Shown: piece after piece, positions 1 through 7,870 of the stretch
Layout: every line of letters begins with the position of its first letter
Position numbering within the stretch: the first letter of the stretch is position 1
DNA from: JBBQTQ01 sp038213135
GTDB lineage: Bacteria > Actinomycetota > Thermoleophilia > Gaiellales > Gaiellaceae
DNA length: 18,556 bases
Assembly (NCBI GenBank): GCA_038213135.1
Contig: JBBQTQ010000051.1
Coordinates: 1 to 18,556 of the forward strand
Direction: 5' to 3'
Translations under genes and position numbers: made by a program
The notes under the pieces: generated by a model
Database searches by the model: none
What the model saw: only the letters and a program-made list of their open reading frames with translations
What the model was told of the DNA's origin: nothing

Positions 1-1
1 C

Positions 2-292
2 GCCGAGGGCGTCTACGTGAAGTTCAGCCGTCGCGCCCAGGACTGGGCCACCGTCGCGGTCGCGGCGGTGCGCGTCGACGGAGCCACGCGGATCGGCCTG
101 ACGAGCATGGGCGCGACGCCGCTGCGCGCCAGGGGCGTCGAAGAGGCCCTCGCGGGCGGCGCCGCGCCGCAGGAAGCCGCCGACCGCGCCGCGGAGGGCA
201 CCAGTCCCCCGAGCGACACGAACGGCAGCGCCGAGTACCGCAGCGAGCTCGCCAAGGTGCTCGTCCGCCGCGCGCTCGCAGAGCTGGACTGA
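2..292 (+). CDS. CO dehydrogenase / xanthine dehydrogenase family FAD-binding (medium) subunit, 3' end only
   Basis: This is the C-terminal 96 residues of a gene that begins upstream of the window. The visible protein contains FSRRAQDWATVAVAA near its start and SAEYRSELAKVLVRRAL near its end. These are characteristic of the C-terminal domain of the FAD-binding medium subunit (CoxM/CutM type) of molybdenum hydroxylases, whose full length is about 280-290 residues. In that family the subunit carries FAD and passes electrons from the Mo and Fe-S subunits to an acceptor in the cytoplasm. The subtype (CO dehydrogenase, xanthine dehydrogenase or another aldehyde/N-heterocycle hydroxylase) cannot be decided because the FAD motifs and partner genes are outside the window. 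The stop codon is TGA at 290-292 and is followed at once by a strong terminator hairpin. Confidence 0.85.
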   Translation, partial: AEGVYVKFSRRAQDWATVAVAAVRVDGATRIGLTSMGATPLRARGVEEALAGGAAPQEAADRAAEGTSPPSDTNGSAEYRSELAKVLVRRALAELD

Positions 293-318
293 GCTGGGGC
301 GGCTCGCGCCGCCCCAGC
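293..318. terminator. Bidirectional terminator hairpin between convergent genes
   Basis: A perfect 11-bp inverted repeat (GCTGGGGCGGC, loop TCGC, GCCGCCCCAGC) starts one base after the molybdenum hydroxylase stop codon and ends 8 bases before the stop codon of the oppositely oriented DUF6636-like gene. There is no T tract on either side, as is usual in high-GC actinobacteria. Its placement between convergent stops suggests that it serves both genes. Confidence 0.8.
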
Positions 319-326
319 CTGCCGAG

Positions 327-749
327 CTAGAAGCTGTAGCTCTTCTCGCGGCTCAGGAAGAAGCCGTGCTGCGAGCGGTTCGTGCACTTGAGCCCGGTCG
401 TCGCGGACGAGCAGACGAAACCGCCCCTCTTCCACGTCTTGCCGTAGGCAAGCACGAAGCCCTGGTGCAGGACGGTGTCGCTGGCGCAGGTGACGCCCGC
501 CTTGCCGGTGTCGTTCATCGAGAAGCCGAGCCCCCAGTCGCCCTGGCAGCTGAGCGGCTTCTTCGGAAGCGGCTTCACGCCGCTGCCGATGTCGCAGCGG
601 AGGTAGCCCTTCGGGCTCCCGGCGGCTCCCGTGTACGAGCACCCGATGTTCCCGGACGGTGTCCGGAACATCGCGGAACCGTCCGCGAGCGCTGCGCCGA
701 CGATGGCCAGCGCGGCCACGGCGACCGAAGCAATCAAGACCTTGCCCAC
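327..749 (-). CDS. Small secreted cysteine-rich protein (DUF6636-like)
   Basis: A 140-residue protein starts at a GTG codon. Residues 1-22 form a signal peptide (positive MGK, hydrophobic core, cleavage probably after ALA). The mature part opens with FRTPSGNIGC and contains six cysteines (GC, RC, SC, TC, VC, KC contexts), suggesting up to three disulfides, and closes with HGFFLSREKSYSF. The FRTPSGNIGC/GFFLSR pattern matches small exported actinobacterial proteins placed in DUF6636; this assignment is from memory of the family pattern. No function is known. The start is supported by a strong Shine-Dalgarno. It lies 37 bp downstream of the CapA-like gene on the same strand with no visible terminator between them, so it may be the last gene of a malQ-capA operon. 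Confidence 0.8.
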   Translation of the reverse strand: MGKVLIASVAVAALAIVGAALADGSAMFRTPSGNIGCSYTGAAGSPKGYLRCDIGSGVKPLPKKPLSCQGDWGLGFSMNDTGKAGVTCASDTVLHQGFVLAYGKTWKRGGFVCSSATTGLKCTNRSQHGFFLSREKSYSF

Positions 750-753
750 CTAG

Positions 754-761
754 ACCTCCCC
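754..761 (-). promoter_or_regulatory. Strong ribosome binding site of the DUF6636-like gene
   Basis: On the minus strand GGGGAGGT lies 4 nt before the GTG start at 749. It is one of very few good Shine-Dalgarno sequences in the window and fixes the start codon. Confidence 0.75.
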
Positions 762-786
762 TCGGGATGCTTACGTCGCGCGCAGC

Positions 787-1803
787 TTAACCGGGCGGGA
801 GCAGCACGCCCTCGGTCGAGATTCGCATGCCGTTGCGACCGAAATCCTCCACGGAGAGCCTGCGGACCATCGCGATCGCGTTCCCGGCCGGGTCCTCCTC
901 CGGTACGCCCGGCGAGACGAGCTGGATCGGGACGATGCGGCCGCCGGCCCAGGAGCCGTCCGCGTGCAGGCTCACCTGCAGAAGCGCGCTGATGCCGCCC
1001 TCGCCGGAGATCGAGAGCGTGCCGTCGCCGAGGAAGTTGCCGAGGCTGTAGGCGATCAGGCGGCCGTCGTACCACTCCATGCCGCGCAGCACGTGCGGGC
1101 CGGAGCCGACGACGAGGTCGGCGCCGGCGCGGATCACCGCGTGCGAGAAGTGCAGCGCGTCGCCGCGGTTCTCCCCGAGGAAGTACTCGGTGCCTCCGGT
1201 CACGTGCTCGTGGCCGGTGCCCTCGGCGCCCGCGTGGATCTCGACGACGACGAGGTCGGCGCTCGCCGCCGCCTTCGAGACGAGCGCGACCGCCTTCGGG
1301 ATGTTCGTCAGCGACGACGCCCACGGGTAGGGCGCGAAACCGAGCACCGCGACCCGCACCTTGCCGATCGTCAGGTAGGTGATCTGGCCGGGACGGCCGG
1401 CCCACTTCAGCCCGACCTGCCGCAGCGAGTCGAGTGTCTGCGACTGGCCGAACGTGCCGTAGTCCATCGCGTGGTTGTTCGCGACGTTCATGACCGTGAA
1501 GCCGGCGTGCTTCAGCACCGTCGCATACGACGGCGGCGCGTGGAACGAGTAGCAGTTCGAGCTCGTGGTGCCGCACTTCGAGCTGTAGCCCGTCGTCAGC
1601 GTCCCCTCGAGGTTGCCCCAGACGACGTCGCCGGTCAGGTCGCGCGAGACGTGCGAGAAGAAGCCGCTGCCGTCGTCGCTCGAGGCGACCATCGCGATGT
1701 CGCCCGTCGCCGCGAACCGGACGACGCCGCTGCCACCTCCGGCCGCTGCGGGCAACAGAACGAGCAGGGCGAGCGCCGCCCCGGCGCAGAGGGTCCTCCT
1801 CAC
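787..1803 (-). CDS. CapA-family metallophosphatase-like exported protein
   Basis: The 338-residue protein starts at a GTG that overlaps the malQ stop (GTGA). The open frame continues far upstream, but that is an antisense/out-of-frame artefact over malQ. Residues 1-21 are a signal peptide. The body shows the CapA (PGA_cap, calcineurin-like phosphoesterase fold) signature in order: TGDI at 33-36, GNLEG at 63-67, NNHAMDYG at 109-116, H190 in VVVEIHAG, GSGPHVLRG around H237, and YSLGNF at 252-257. The Asp, Asn and His residues in these blocks are the expected metal ligands. CapA homologues take part in poly-gamma-glutamate or other capsule export, but many stand-alone copies have unproven roles. 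C77 and C84 may form a disulfide. Tight coupling to malQ suggests co-expression, and a role at the envelope is inferred. Confidence 0.88.
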   Translation of the reverse strand: MRRTLCAGAALALLVLLPAAAGGGSGVVRFAATGDIAMVASSDDGSGFFSHVSRDLTGDVVWGNLEGTLTTGYSSKCGTTSSNCYSFHAPPSYATVLKHAGFTVMNVANNHAMDYGTFGQSQTLDSLRQVGLKWAGRPGQITYLTIGKVRVAVLGFAPYPWASSLTNIPKAVALVSKAAASADLVVVEIHAGAEGTGHEHVTGGTEYFLGENRGDALHFSHAVIRAGADLVVGSGPHVLRGMEWYDGRLIAYSLGNFLGDGTLSISGEGGISALLQVSLHADGSWAGGRIVPIQLVSPGVPEEDPAGNAIAMVRRLSVEDFGRNGMRISTEGVLLPPG

Positions 1804-3017
1804 CGGGAGGATGGTAGTTGCCGTTCCCGACGCTCGGTCACCTCGCGCAGGCGGTCGGCGAGCTCGTCCGTCAGCTGGCCGCGACGCAGCCGCCAGCGCC
1901 AGTTCCCCTCGGCGGTACCGGGGCGGTTCATGCGCGCCCGGCTGTCGAGGCCGAGCACGTCCTGGGCCGGGATCAACGCCAGCGCCGCGCGGCTCGAGAG
2001 CGCGAGCTCGATCAGCGACCAGTTCGGCTCCTTCGGGGCGAGTCCGGTCGCCTGGCGCTGCTGTGGGCTCAGCGAGCGCCACCAGCCGATCGCCGTGTTC
2101 GTGTCGTGCGTCCCGGTGTAGACGACGGCGTTCCGCTCGTGGTTCCGGAGCTCGTGGGGGCCGGGCCGGAACGCCCACTGGACCACGTGCATCCCGGGCA
2201 GGCGCAGCCGCCGGCGGAGCTGCTCGACCGCAGGCGTGATCACGCCGAGGTTCTCGGCGATCAGAGGCAGCGTGCCGAGCTCTCTCGTCGCGGCCTCGAA
2301 CGGGGCGGCACCGGGGCCGCGGCGCCAGCGGCCGTTCCGCGCCGTGCGGGCGCCCCGGCGGACTTGCCAGTAGGAGACGAACCCGCGGAAGTGGTCGATC
2401 CGTGCCAGGTCGAAGAGCTCGAAGGTCCGCCGGAAGCGCTCGATCCACCAGCGGTACTCCTGCTCGCGCAGGACGGTCCAGTCGTAGAGCGGGTTCCCCC
2501 AGAGCTGCCCGTTCGGACCGAGTGAGTCGGGCGGCGCGCCTGCGACGAAGCCGCGCTGGAAGAGCTCCGGCCGCGCGGCGTAGTCGGCGCTCTCCTTCGC
2601 GATGTAGATCGGCAGGTCGCCGATCAGGCGGATGCCGCGCCCGGCCGCGTAACGCCGCAGGGCCGACCATTCGCGTTCAAAGCGCACCTGGTCGGCGACC
2701 GCTCCCTTCCCGGCGTAACGGGCCCAGTCGCCGATCCAGTAGCCGGTGCGCTCGACGAGCTCGCCCACCTCGTCGGCCGTGACGCGCACCCTCGGCTCCG
2801 CCAGCAGGCCGCGCCACCCGGCGAACGCGGAGGCCGACTGGTACGGAGAGCCGGTGTAATCGGGCGGGCCGAGGGGCAGCACCTGCCACCAGGACTGTCC
2901 GGCCCGGGCGAGCCAGTCGACGAAGCGATACGCCTCGTCGCCGAGCCGCCCGCCCGGAAGCGAGGTCGGGTGGAGCAGGATTCCGCTCGATCGAGGAAGC
3001 TGCACGACACCGCTCAT
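1800..3017 (-). CDS. malQ: 4-alpha-glucanotransferase (amylomaltase, GH77)
   Basis: The 405-residue enzyme transfers alpha-1,4-glucan segments between maltodextrins, releasing glucose, in the cytoplasm. The N-terminal RSSGILLHPTSLPG (9-22) and SPYQSASAFAG (57-67) are GH77 hallmarks. The three catalytic acids are present: nucleophile D208 in RIDHFRGF, acid/base E255 in IAENLG and transition-state D305 in GTHDT. The C-terminal RMNRPGT..GNWRWR (362-376) is also typical. The length is at the short end for the family (about 500), without large insertions. It is divergent from glgE with only 7 bp between the two ATG codons, no Shine-Dalgarno is visible, and its stop overlaps the CapA-like start by 4 nt. 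The conserved block starts at residue 9, so ATG 3017 or GTG five codons in (V5) are the only sensible starts. Confidence 0.95.
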   Translation of the reverse strand: MSGVVQLPRSSGILLHPTSLPGGRLGDEAYRFVDWLARAGQSWWQVLPLGPPDYTGSPYQSASAFAGWRGLLAEPRVRVTADEVGELVERTGYWIGDWARYAGKGAVADQVRFEREWSALRRYAAGRGIRLIGDLPIYIAKESADYAARPELFQRGFVAGAPPDSLGPNGQLWGNPLYDWTVLREQEYRWWIERFRRTFELFDLARIDHFRGFVSYWQVRRGARTARNGRWRRGPGAAPFEAATRELGTLPLIAENLGVITPAVEQLRRRLRLPGMHVVQWAFRPGPHELRNHERNAVVYTGTHDTNTAIGWWRSLSPQQRQATGLAPKEPNWSLIELALSSRAALALIPAQDVLGLDSRARMNRPGTAEGNWRWRLRRGQLTDELADRLREVTERRERQLPSSR

Positions 3018-3024
3018 TTACCGG
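3018..3024. other. 7-bp intergenic gap between divergent malQ and glgE starts
   Basis: Only TTACCGG separates the two ATG codons, which face away from each other. Neither gene has room for a 5' leader or Shine-Dalgarno here, so each promoter must lie inside the other gene, and one or both messages may be leaderless. Confidence 0.7.
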
Positions 3025-4842
3025 ATGCACGCCCCCGACACAAAGCCGCAGCGAATCCAGATCGAGGACGTCTGGCCCTCAGTCGACTGCGGCCGCTACC
3101 CGGCGAAGCGAACACTCGGCGAGGAGGTCGAGGTCTGGGCGGACGTTTTCCGCGACGGCCACGAGCAACTCGGCGCCGCTGTCCGCTACCGCGGCCCGGG
3201 CGCGCGGAAGTGGCAGGAGGCGCCGATGCGCCACTACGAGAACGACCGCTACGTCGGCTCGTTCGAGGTGACCGAGCTCGGCCGCTGGTCGTTCTGCATC
3301 GTCGCCTGGGTCGACCGCTTCGCCTCGTGGCGGCACGAGCTGAAGCGGAAGGTCGAGGGCGGCCAGGAGGACCTCACCAGCGAGCTCGCGGAGGGGTCGG
3401 CCCTGCTCGGCTACCTCGAGCTCGACGTCGAGACCGGACTCGCGACGACGGAAACCGACCGTTCCGAGCCGGTGCAGAGCCCGCCGCTCGAGCTCGACGT
3501 CGACCGGGAGCTCGCGCGCTTCGGTGCCTGGTACGAGCTCTTCCCGCGCTCGTGGGGCGGGTTCAAGGGCGTCGAGAAGGCGCTGCCGCAGCTCGCCGAG
3601 CTCGGTTTCGACGTCGTCTACTTCCCGCCGATCCATCCGATTGGCACCACGAACCGCAAGGGTCGCAACAACGCGCTGAAGGCCGGCAAGAGCGATCCGG
3701 GCAGCCCGTGGGCGATCGGCTCGGTGCAGGGCGGCCATGACGCGATTCATCCCGACCTCGGCTCGGCGGCCGACTTCAAGCGCCTCGTCTCGCGCGCGCA
3801 CGCGCTCGGGATCGACATCGCGCTCGACTTCGCAATCCAGTGCTCGCCGGACCACCCGTGGCTGCAGGAGCACCCGGACTGGTTCCACCGGCGGCCGGAC
3901 GGGACGCTCAAGTTCGCCGAGAACCCGCCCAAGCGCTACCAGGACATCTACAACGTCAACTTCGAGAGCGAGGACTGGCAGGGACTCTGGCGGGCGCTGC
4001 TCGAGGTCGTGCTGCACTGGTGCCGCGAGGGCGTTCGGGTCTTCCGGGTCGACAATCCGCACACCAAGCCGGTCCCCTTCTGGGAGTGGCTGATCCGCGC
4101 GGTGCGCGCGCTGCATCCGGAGACGGTCTTCCTCTCCGAGGCCTTCACGCGCCCGAAGATGATGGCGACGCTGGCCAAGGTCGGCTTCAGCCAGTCCTAC
4201 ACGTACTTCACCTGGAAGAACACGAAGTGGGAGCTGACCGAGTACATGACGCAGCTGACCCAGTCGGAGCTGCCGCAGTACTTCCGGCCGAACTTCTTCG
4301 TCAACACACCGGACATCCTCCACGAGTACCTACAGACCGGCGGCCGGCCGGCGTTCGAGGCGCGGCTGGTGCTGGCGGCGACGCTCTCGCCGTCGTACGG
4401 GATCTACTCCGGGTACGAGCACTTCGAGAACGTGCCGGTGCGCGAGGGAAGCGAGGAGTACCTGAACTCGGAGAAGTACGAGACGAAGAAGCGGAAGCTG
4501 GACGGGCCGCTGTTGCCGCTCGTGCGGCGGCTGAACGAGATCCGGCGCGCGAACCCCGCGTTCCGCCGGCTGGAGAACGTGACGTTCCTCGAGGCCGAGC
4601 AGGAGGCGCTGATCGCCTATGTGAAGCGGGAGGCCGAGAACGTCGTCTTCACGGTCGTCAACCTCGACCCGGTTGCGGCGCATGACGGCGTCGTGCTCGT
4701 GCCGGGCGCGCTCGGCATGCCGCCGTCGTTCCCGGTGCGGGATCTCCTCGTCGACGGGCCGCAGGACTTCAACTGGCGGATCGGCCGCAACTACGTCCAC
4801 CTAGCGCCTGGCGCGGCACACGTGATGCGGGTCGAACGCTGA
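3025..4842 (+). CDS. glgE: Alpha-1,4-glucan:maltose-1-phosphate maltosyltransferase (GH13_3)
   Basis: GlgE transfers maltosyl units from alpha-maltose-1-phosphate to the non-reducing end of alpha-1,4-glucan. The 605-residue protein has the N-terminal GlgE domain (IEDVWPSVDCGRYPAKR at 13-29, VEVWADVFRDGH at 35-46) followed by the catalytic TIM barrel. Key residues are nucleophile D343 in FRVDNPHTKP, acid/base E372 in FLSEAFTRPKMM and D430 in NTPDILHEYL. The DNPHTKP and EAFTRPKMM blocks distinguish GlgE from other GH13 enzymes. A C-terminal beta domain (about 515-605) follows. The family is usually about 650-700 residues; the shortage is mainly in the segment between the N-terminal domain and the barrel (about 108-165), where the helical extension is much reduced. 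It heads the glucan gene run. The ATG has no Shine-Dalgarno, but the conserved block begins at residue 11-13, leaving no better start. Confidence 0.96.
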   Translation: MHAPDTKPQRIQIEDVWPSVDCGRYPAKRTLGEEVEVWADVFRDGHEQLGAAVRYRGPGARKWQEAPMRHYENDRYVGSFEVTELGRWSFCIVAWVDRFASWRHELKRKVEGGQEDLTSELAEGSALLGYLELDVETGLATTETDRSEPVQSPPLELDVDRELARFGAWYELFPRSWGGFKGVEKALPQLAELGFDVVYFPPIHPIGTTNRKGRNNALKAGKSDPGSPWAIGSVQGGHDAIHPDLGSAADFKRLVSRAHALGIDIALDFAIQCSPDHPWLQEHPDWFHRRPDGTLKFAENPPKRYQDIYNVNFESEDWQGLWRALLEVVLHWCREGVRVFRVDNPHTKPVPFWEWLIRAVRALHPETVFLSEAFTRPKMMATLAKVGFSQSYTYFTWKNTKWELTEYMTQLTQSELPQYFRPNFFVNTPDILHEYLQTGGRPAFEARLVLAATLSPSYGIYSGYEHFENVPVREGSEEYLNSEKYETKKRKLDGPLLPLVRRLNEIRRANPAFRRLENVTFLEAEQEALIAYVKREAENVVFTVVNLDPVAAHDGVVLVPGALGMPPSFPVRDLLVDGPQDFNWRIGRNYVHLAPGAAHVMRVER

Positions 4843-4857
4843 TGCTTCGGCAAGACC

Positions 4858-4887
4858 GAGGGACAGGCCTCTCGAGGCCTGTCCCTC
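4858..4887 (+). terminator. Perfect 14-bp inverted repeat between glgE and treS
   Basis: The arm GAGGGACAGGCCTC is followed by a TC spacer and its exact reverse complement, so a folded hairpin has a 13-bp stem and 4-nt loop. It begins 15 nt after the glgE stop and ends 27 nt before the treS ATG. There is no T run after it. It could end most glgE transcripts, act as an mRNA-stabilising element, or be a dispersed palindrome. If it terminates, treS needs a promoter within 4888-4914; none is obvious. Confidence 0.6.
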
Positions 4888-4914
4888 ACACCACCTGGTT
4901 GGATAGCCACGACC

Positions 4915-6576
4915 ATGTCTGAGCCCGGTAAGTGGTTCGAGTCCGACCCCCTGTGGTTCAAGCGGGCGATCTTCTACGAGATCCACGTCCGCGGGTTCTT
5001 CGACGGCAACGACGACGGCGCCGGCGACCTGCGCGGCCTGACCGAGAAGCTCGAGTACCTCGAGTGGCTCGGGATCGACTGCCTCTGGCTCCTGCCGATG
5101 TACCGCAGCCCGCTGCGGGACGGCGGTTACGACATCGCCGATTTCTTCGAGATCCATCCCGACTACGGCACTGTCGAGGACTTCCGGACGCTCGTCGAAC
5201 AGGCGCACCAGCGCGGAATGCGCGTGATCGCCGACCTCGTCGTGAATCACACCTCGAGCGACCACGCCTGGTTCCAGGAAGCGCGCTCGAGCCCCGACAG
5301 CCCGAAGCGCGACTGGTACGTGTGGTCGGACACGGACGAGCGCTACCCGGACGCGCGGATCATCTTCATCGACACCGAGCCGTCGAACTGGACGTGGGAC
5401 ACGGTCGCCGGCGCCTACTACTGGCACCGCTTCTTCAGCCACCAGCCCGACCTGAACTTCGAGAACCCCGAAGTCCAGGAGGCGATGCTGAACGTCCTCC
5501 GTTTCTGGCTCGACCTGGGCATCGACGGCTTCCGGCTCGACGCCGTCCCCTACCTCTACGAGCAGGAGGGCACGAACTGCGAGAACCTCCCGGAGACGCA
5601 CGCCTACCTGAAGCGCCTGCGCGCCGAGGTCGACGCCCGCTACCCCGACCGCGTCCTCCTCGCGGAGGCGAACCAGTGGCCCGAGGACGTCGTCGAGTAC
5701 TTCGGCGACGGGGACGAGTGCCAGATGGCCTTCCACTTCCCGGTCATGCGCCGGAGGTTCATGTCCGTGCGGCGCGAGGACGCAACCCCGATGTACGAGA
5801 TCCTCGAGCGCACCCCGCCGATCCCGGACAACTGCACCTGGGGCCTCTTCCTCCGCAACCACGACGAGCTGACCCTCGAGATGGTCACGGACGAGGAGCG
5901 CGACTACATGTACGAGGAGTACGCGAAGGACCCGCGGATGAAGCTGAACCTCGGCATCCGCCGCCGCCTCGCGCCGCTCCTCGACAACGGCCGCGACGAG
6001 ATCGAGCTGATGCACGCGATCCTCTTCTCGCTCCCAGGTTCACCCGTCCTCTACTACGGGGACGAGATCGGGATGGGCGACAACGTCTACCTCGGCGACC
6101 GCGACGGCGTCCGCACGCCGATGCAGTGGACGAGCGACCGCAACGGCGGCTTCTCGAAGGCCGACTTCGCGCAGCTCTACCTGCCGCCGCTGATGGATCC
6201 CGTCTACGGCTATCAGGCCGTGAACATCGAGGCCGACCTGCGGACGCCAACCTCGCTCCTGCGCTGGCTGCACCGCTTCATCGCACTTCGCAAGGAGCAT
6301 CCGGTCTTCGGGCTCGGCACCTACGAGCCGCTGCGACCCTCGAACCCGCGCATCTTCGCGCACGTCCGCCGTTACGCCGACGACATCGTCCTCTGCGTCC
6401 ACAACCTCGCCCGCTCGGCGCAGGCGGTCGAGCTCGACCTGCGCGAGTTTTCCGGTCTCGTGCCCGAGGAGATGTTCGGCCGCACGAGCTTCCCGGCGAT
6501 CGGCGAATTGCCCTATCTCCTCACGTTCGCGCCTCGCGGTTTCTTCTGGTTCCAGCTGAGGCCGGCCGATGACTGA
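4915..6576 (+). CDS. treS: Trehalose synthase (maltose alpha-D-glucosyltransferase, GH13_16)
   Basis: TreS isomerises maltose and trehalose by intramolecular transglucosylation in the cytoplasm, feeding maltose into maltokinase and GlgE. The 553-residue protein opens with WFKRAIFYEIHVRGFFDGNDDGAGD (14-38), diagnostic for TreS, and has the GH13 conserved blocks: DLVVNHTSSDH at 107-117, nucleophile D209 in GFRLDAVPYL, acid/base E251 in LLAEANQWPEDV and D317 in FLRNHDELTLEM. PVLYYGDEIGMGDN and DGVRTPMQW also match TreS. In many bacteria TreS is fused to the maltokinase; here the two are separate but overlap by 8 nt. The length suits a stand-alone TreS. The start has no strong Shine-Dalgarno and follows a perfect palindrome. 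Confidence 0.96.
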   Translation: MSEPGKWFESDPLWFKRAIFYEIHVRGFFDGNDDGAGDLRGLTEKLEYLEWLGIDCLWLLPMYRSPLRDGGYDIADFFEIHPDYGTVEDFRTLVEQAHQRGMRVIADLVVNHTSSDHAWFQEARSSPDSPKRDWYVWSDTDERYPDARIIFIDTEPSNWTWDTVAGAYYWHRFFSHQPDLNFENPEVQEAMLNVLRFWLDLGIDGFRLDAVPYLYEQEGTNCENLPETHAYLKRLRAEVDARYPDRVLLAEANQWPEDVVEYFGDGDECQMAFHFPVMRRRFMSVRREDATPMYEILERTPPIPDNCTWGLFLRNHDELTLEMVTDEERDYMYEEYAKDPRMKLNLGIRRRLAPLLDNGRDEIELMHAILFSLPGSPVLYYGDEIGMGDNVYLGDRDGVRTPMQWTSDRNGGFSKADFAQLYLPPLMDPVYGYQAVNIEADLRTPTSLLRWLHRFIALRKEHPVFGLGTYEPLRPSNPRIFAHVRRYADDIVLCVHNLARSAQAVELDLREFSGLVPEEMFGRTSFPAIGELPYLLTFAPRGFFWFQLRPADD

Positions 6577-7870
6577 CCTGGCCGCGTACATCAGGGACAG
6601 GCGCTGGTTCGGAGCGAAGTCGCGAGAGGTGACCGACGCGCGGGTGCTCGACAGCGTCGCCGCGGAGGGGCTCGAGATCCAGCTCGTCGAGGTCGGCTAC
6701 CCGGCGGGGACGCACGACGTCTACCAGCTGCTCTTCGAGCGCGGTGAGCCGGTCGAGCCCGGCGAGGGCCGGATCGGCCGCGAGCTCGTCCACCAGATTC
6801 GCTCGGGGCAGTCGCTGCAGGCGGGCGAGGGCATCTTCGAGTTCCGGTCGGTGCCCGGCTTCGCCGCGCTGGGCCGGGAGCTGACCGAGTTCCGCCCTGT
6901 CGAGAGCGAGCAGTCGAACAGCTCGGTGATCGTCGACGACGAGCTGATCCTGAAGGTCTTCCGGCGCCTGGAGGCCGGGGTCAATCCCGACCTGGAGCTG
7001 CTGCGCTTCCTGACCGAGCACGGCTTCCCGAACATCGCCGCGCTCGGCGGCTGGTACGCCTACGCCGGCCGGCCGCTCGAAACGACGCTCGGTCTCGTCC
7101 AGGAGTTCGTCCCCGGCGCTCGCGACGGCTGGGAGCTCGCGCTCGACGAGCTCGCCGAGGCGCCGGATCGCTTCCTCGCCCGGCTCGCGCGGCTCGGTGA
7201 GGTGACCGGCGCGCTCCACACCGCGCTCGGCTCGGACATGACCAGCCCCGACTTCTGTCCGGAGGAGAAGACCGCCGAGGCGCTCGGCCTGCTGACCGCG
7301 ACGATCGACGAGGAGATCGAGCGGGTCTTCCTCGATCTCCCCGAGCTGGACGCGCTGGAGCCGATCGCCAGGCGCGGCGAGGAGATCCGCGAGCAGCTCC
7401 GGCTCCTGACGCATTTCGGCACGGCGGGTCGCGCGATCCGCACGCACGGCGACTTCCACCTCGGCCAGACGCTGCTCGACGCGAGCGACGACTGGGTGCT
7501 GATCGACTTCGAGGGCGAGCCGGCCCGGACGCTCGCCGAGCGCAGGCGCAAACGCTCGCCGCTGCGGGATGTCGCCGGGATGCTCCGCTCGTTCGCCTAC
7601 GCGGCGTCGGCGGTCGAGAGCCTGCGCGGTGTCGAGCCGCCCTCGGACTGGGAGGCCCGCGCGCGCGAGCAGTTTCTGGATGCGTACCTCGAGTCGGTCG
7701 ACCAGACGCTGCTGCCTCCGGGCCGCGAGGCAATCGGCCGTTTGCTGACGATCTTCGAGCTCGAGAAAGCGGTCTACGAGCTCCGCTACGAGGTCGACAA
7801 CCGGCCCGACTGGGTCGGGATCCCGGTCGCGGGGATCGTGCGCCTGCTCGAGGTCGAAACGCCCGCGTGA
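6569..7870 (+). CDS. mak: Maltokinase (ATP:maltose 1-phosphotransferase, Pep2/Mak type)
   Basis: This 433-residue enzyme phosphorylates maltose to maltose-1-phosphate using ATP, supplying the donor for GlgE. It opens with the Mak N-cap signature IRDRRWFGAKSR (8-19). A lysine in LILKVFRR (K129) is placed as the ATP-contacting residue of the N-lobe. The aminoglycoside-phosphotransferase-like catalytic loop is THGDFHLGQTL (D295 as catalytic base), and the metal-binding motif is LIDFEGEPAR (D313). RKRSPLRDVAGMLRSFAYAA (327-346) is conserved in maltokinases. Its ATG lies within the last codons of treS (ATGACTGA), with GAGG about 7 nt upstream, so translational coupling to treS is likely. Its own stop overlaps the glgB GTG by 4 nt. 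The symbol mak (also pep2) is by homology. Confidence 0.94.
   Translation: MTDLAAYIRDRRWFGAKSREVTDARVLDSVAAEGLEIQLVEVGYPAGTHDVYQLLFERGEPVEPGEGRIGRELVHQIRSGQSLQAGEGIFEFRSVPGFAALGRELTEFRPVESEQSNSSVIVDDELILKVFRRLEAGVNPDLELLRFLTEHGFPNIAALGGWYAYAGRPLETTLGLVQEFVPGARDGWELALDELAEAPDRFLARLARLGEVTGALHTALGSDMTSPDFCPEEKTAEALGLLTATIDEEIERVFLDLPELDALEPIARRGEEIREQLRLLTHFGTAGRAIRTHGDFHLGQTLLDASDDWVLIDFEGEPARTLAERRRKRSPLRDVAGMLRSFAYAASAVESLRGVEPPSDWEARAREQFLDAYLESVDQTLLPPGREAIGRLLTIFELEKAVYELRYEVDNRPDWVGIPVAGIVRLLEVETPA

Noticed and set aside
1804..2670. Continuous upstream extension of the CapA-like frame, which would make a 627-residue protein
   Set aside because: The extension is Arg/Pro/Ala-rich, lies out of frame over malQ on the same strand, and the signal peptide sits right after GTG 1803, which overlaps the malQ stop.
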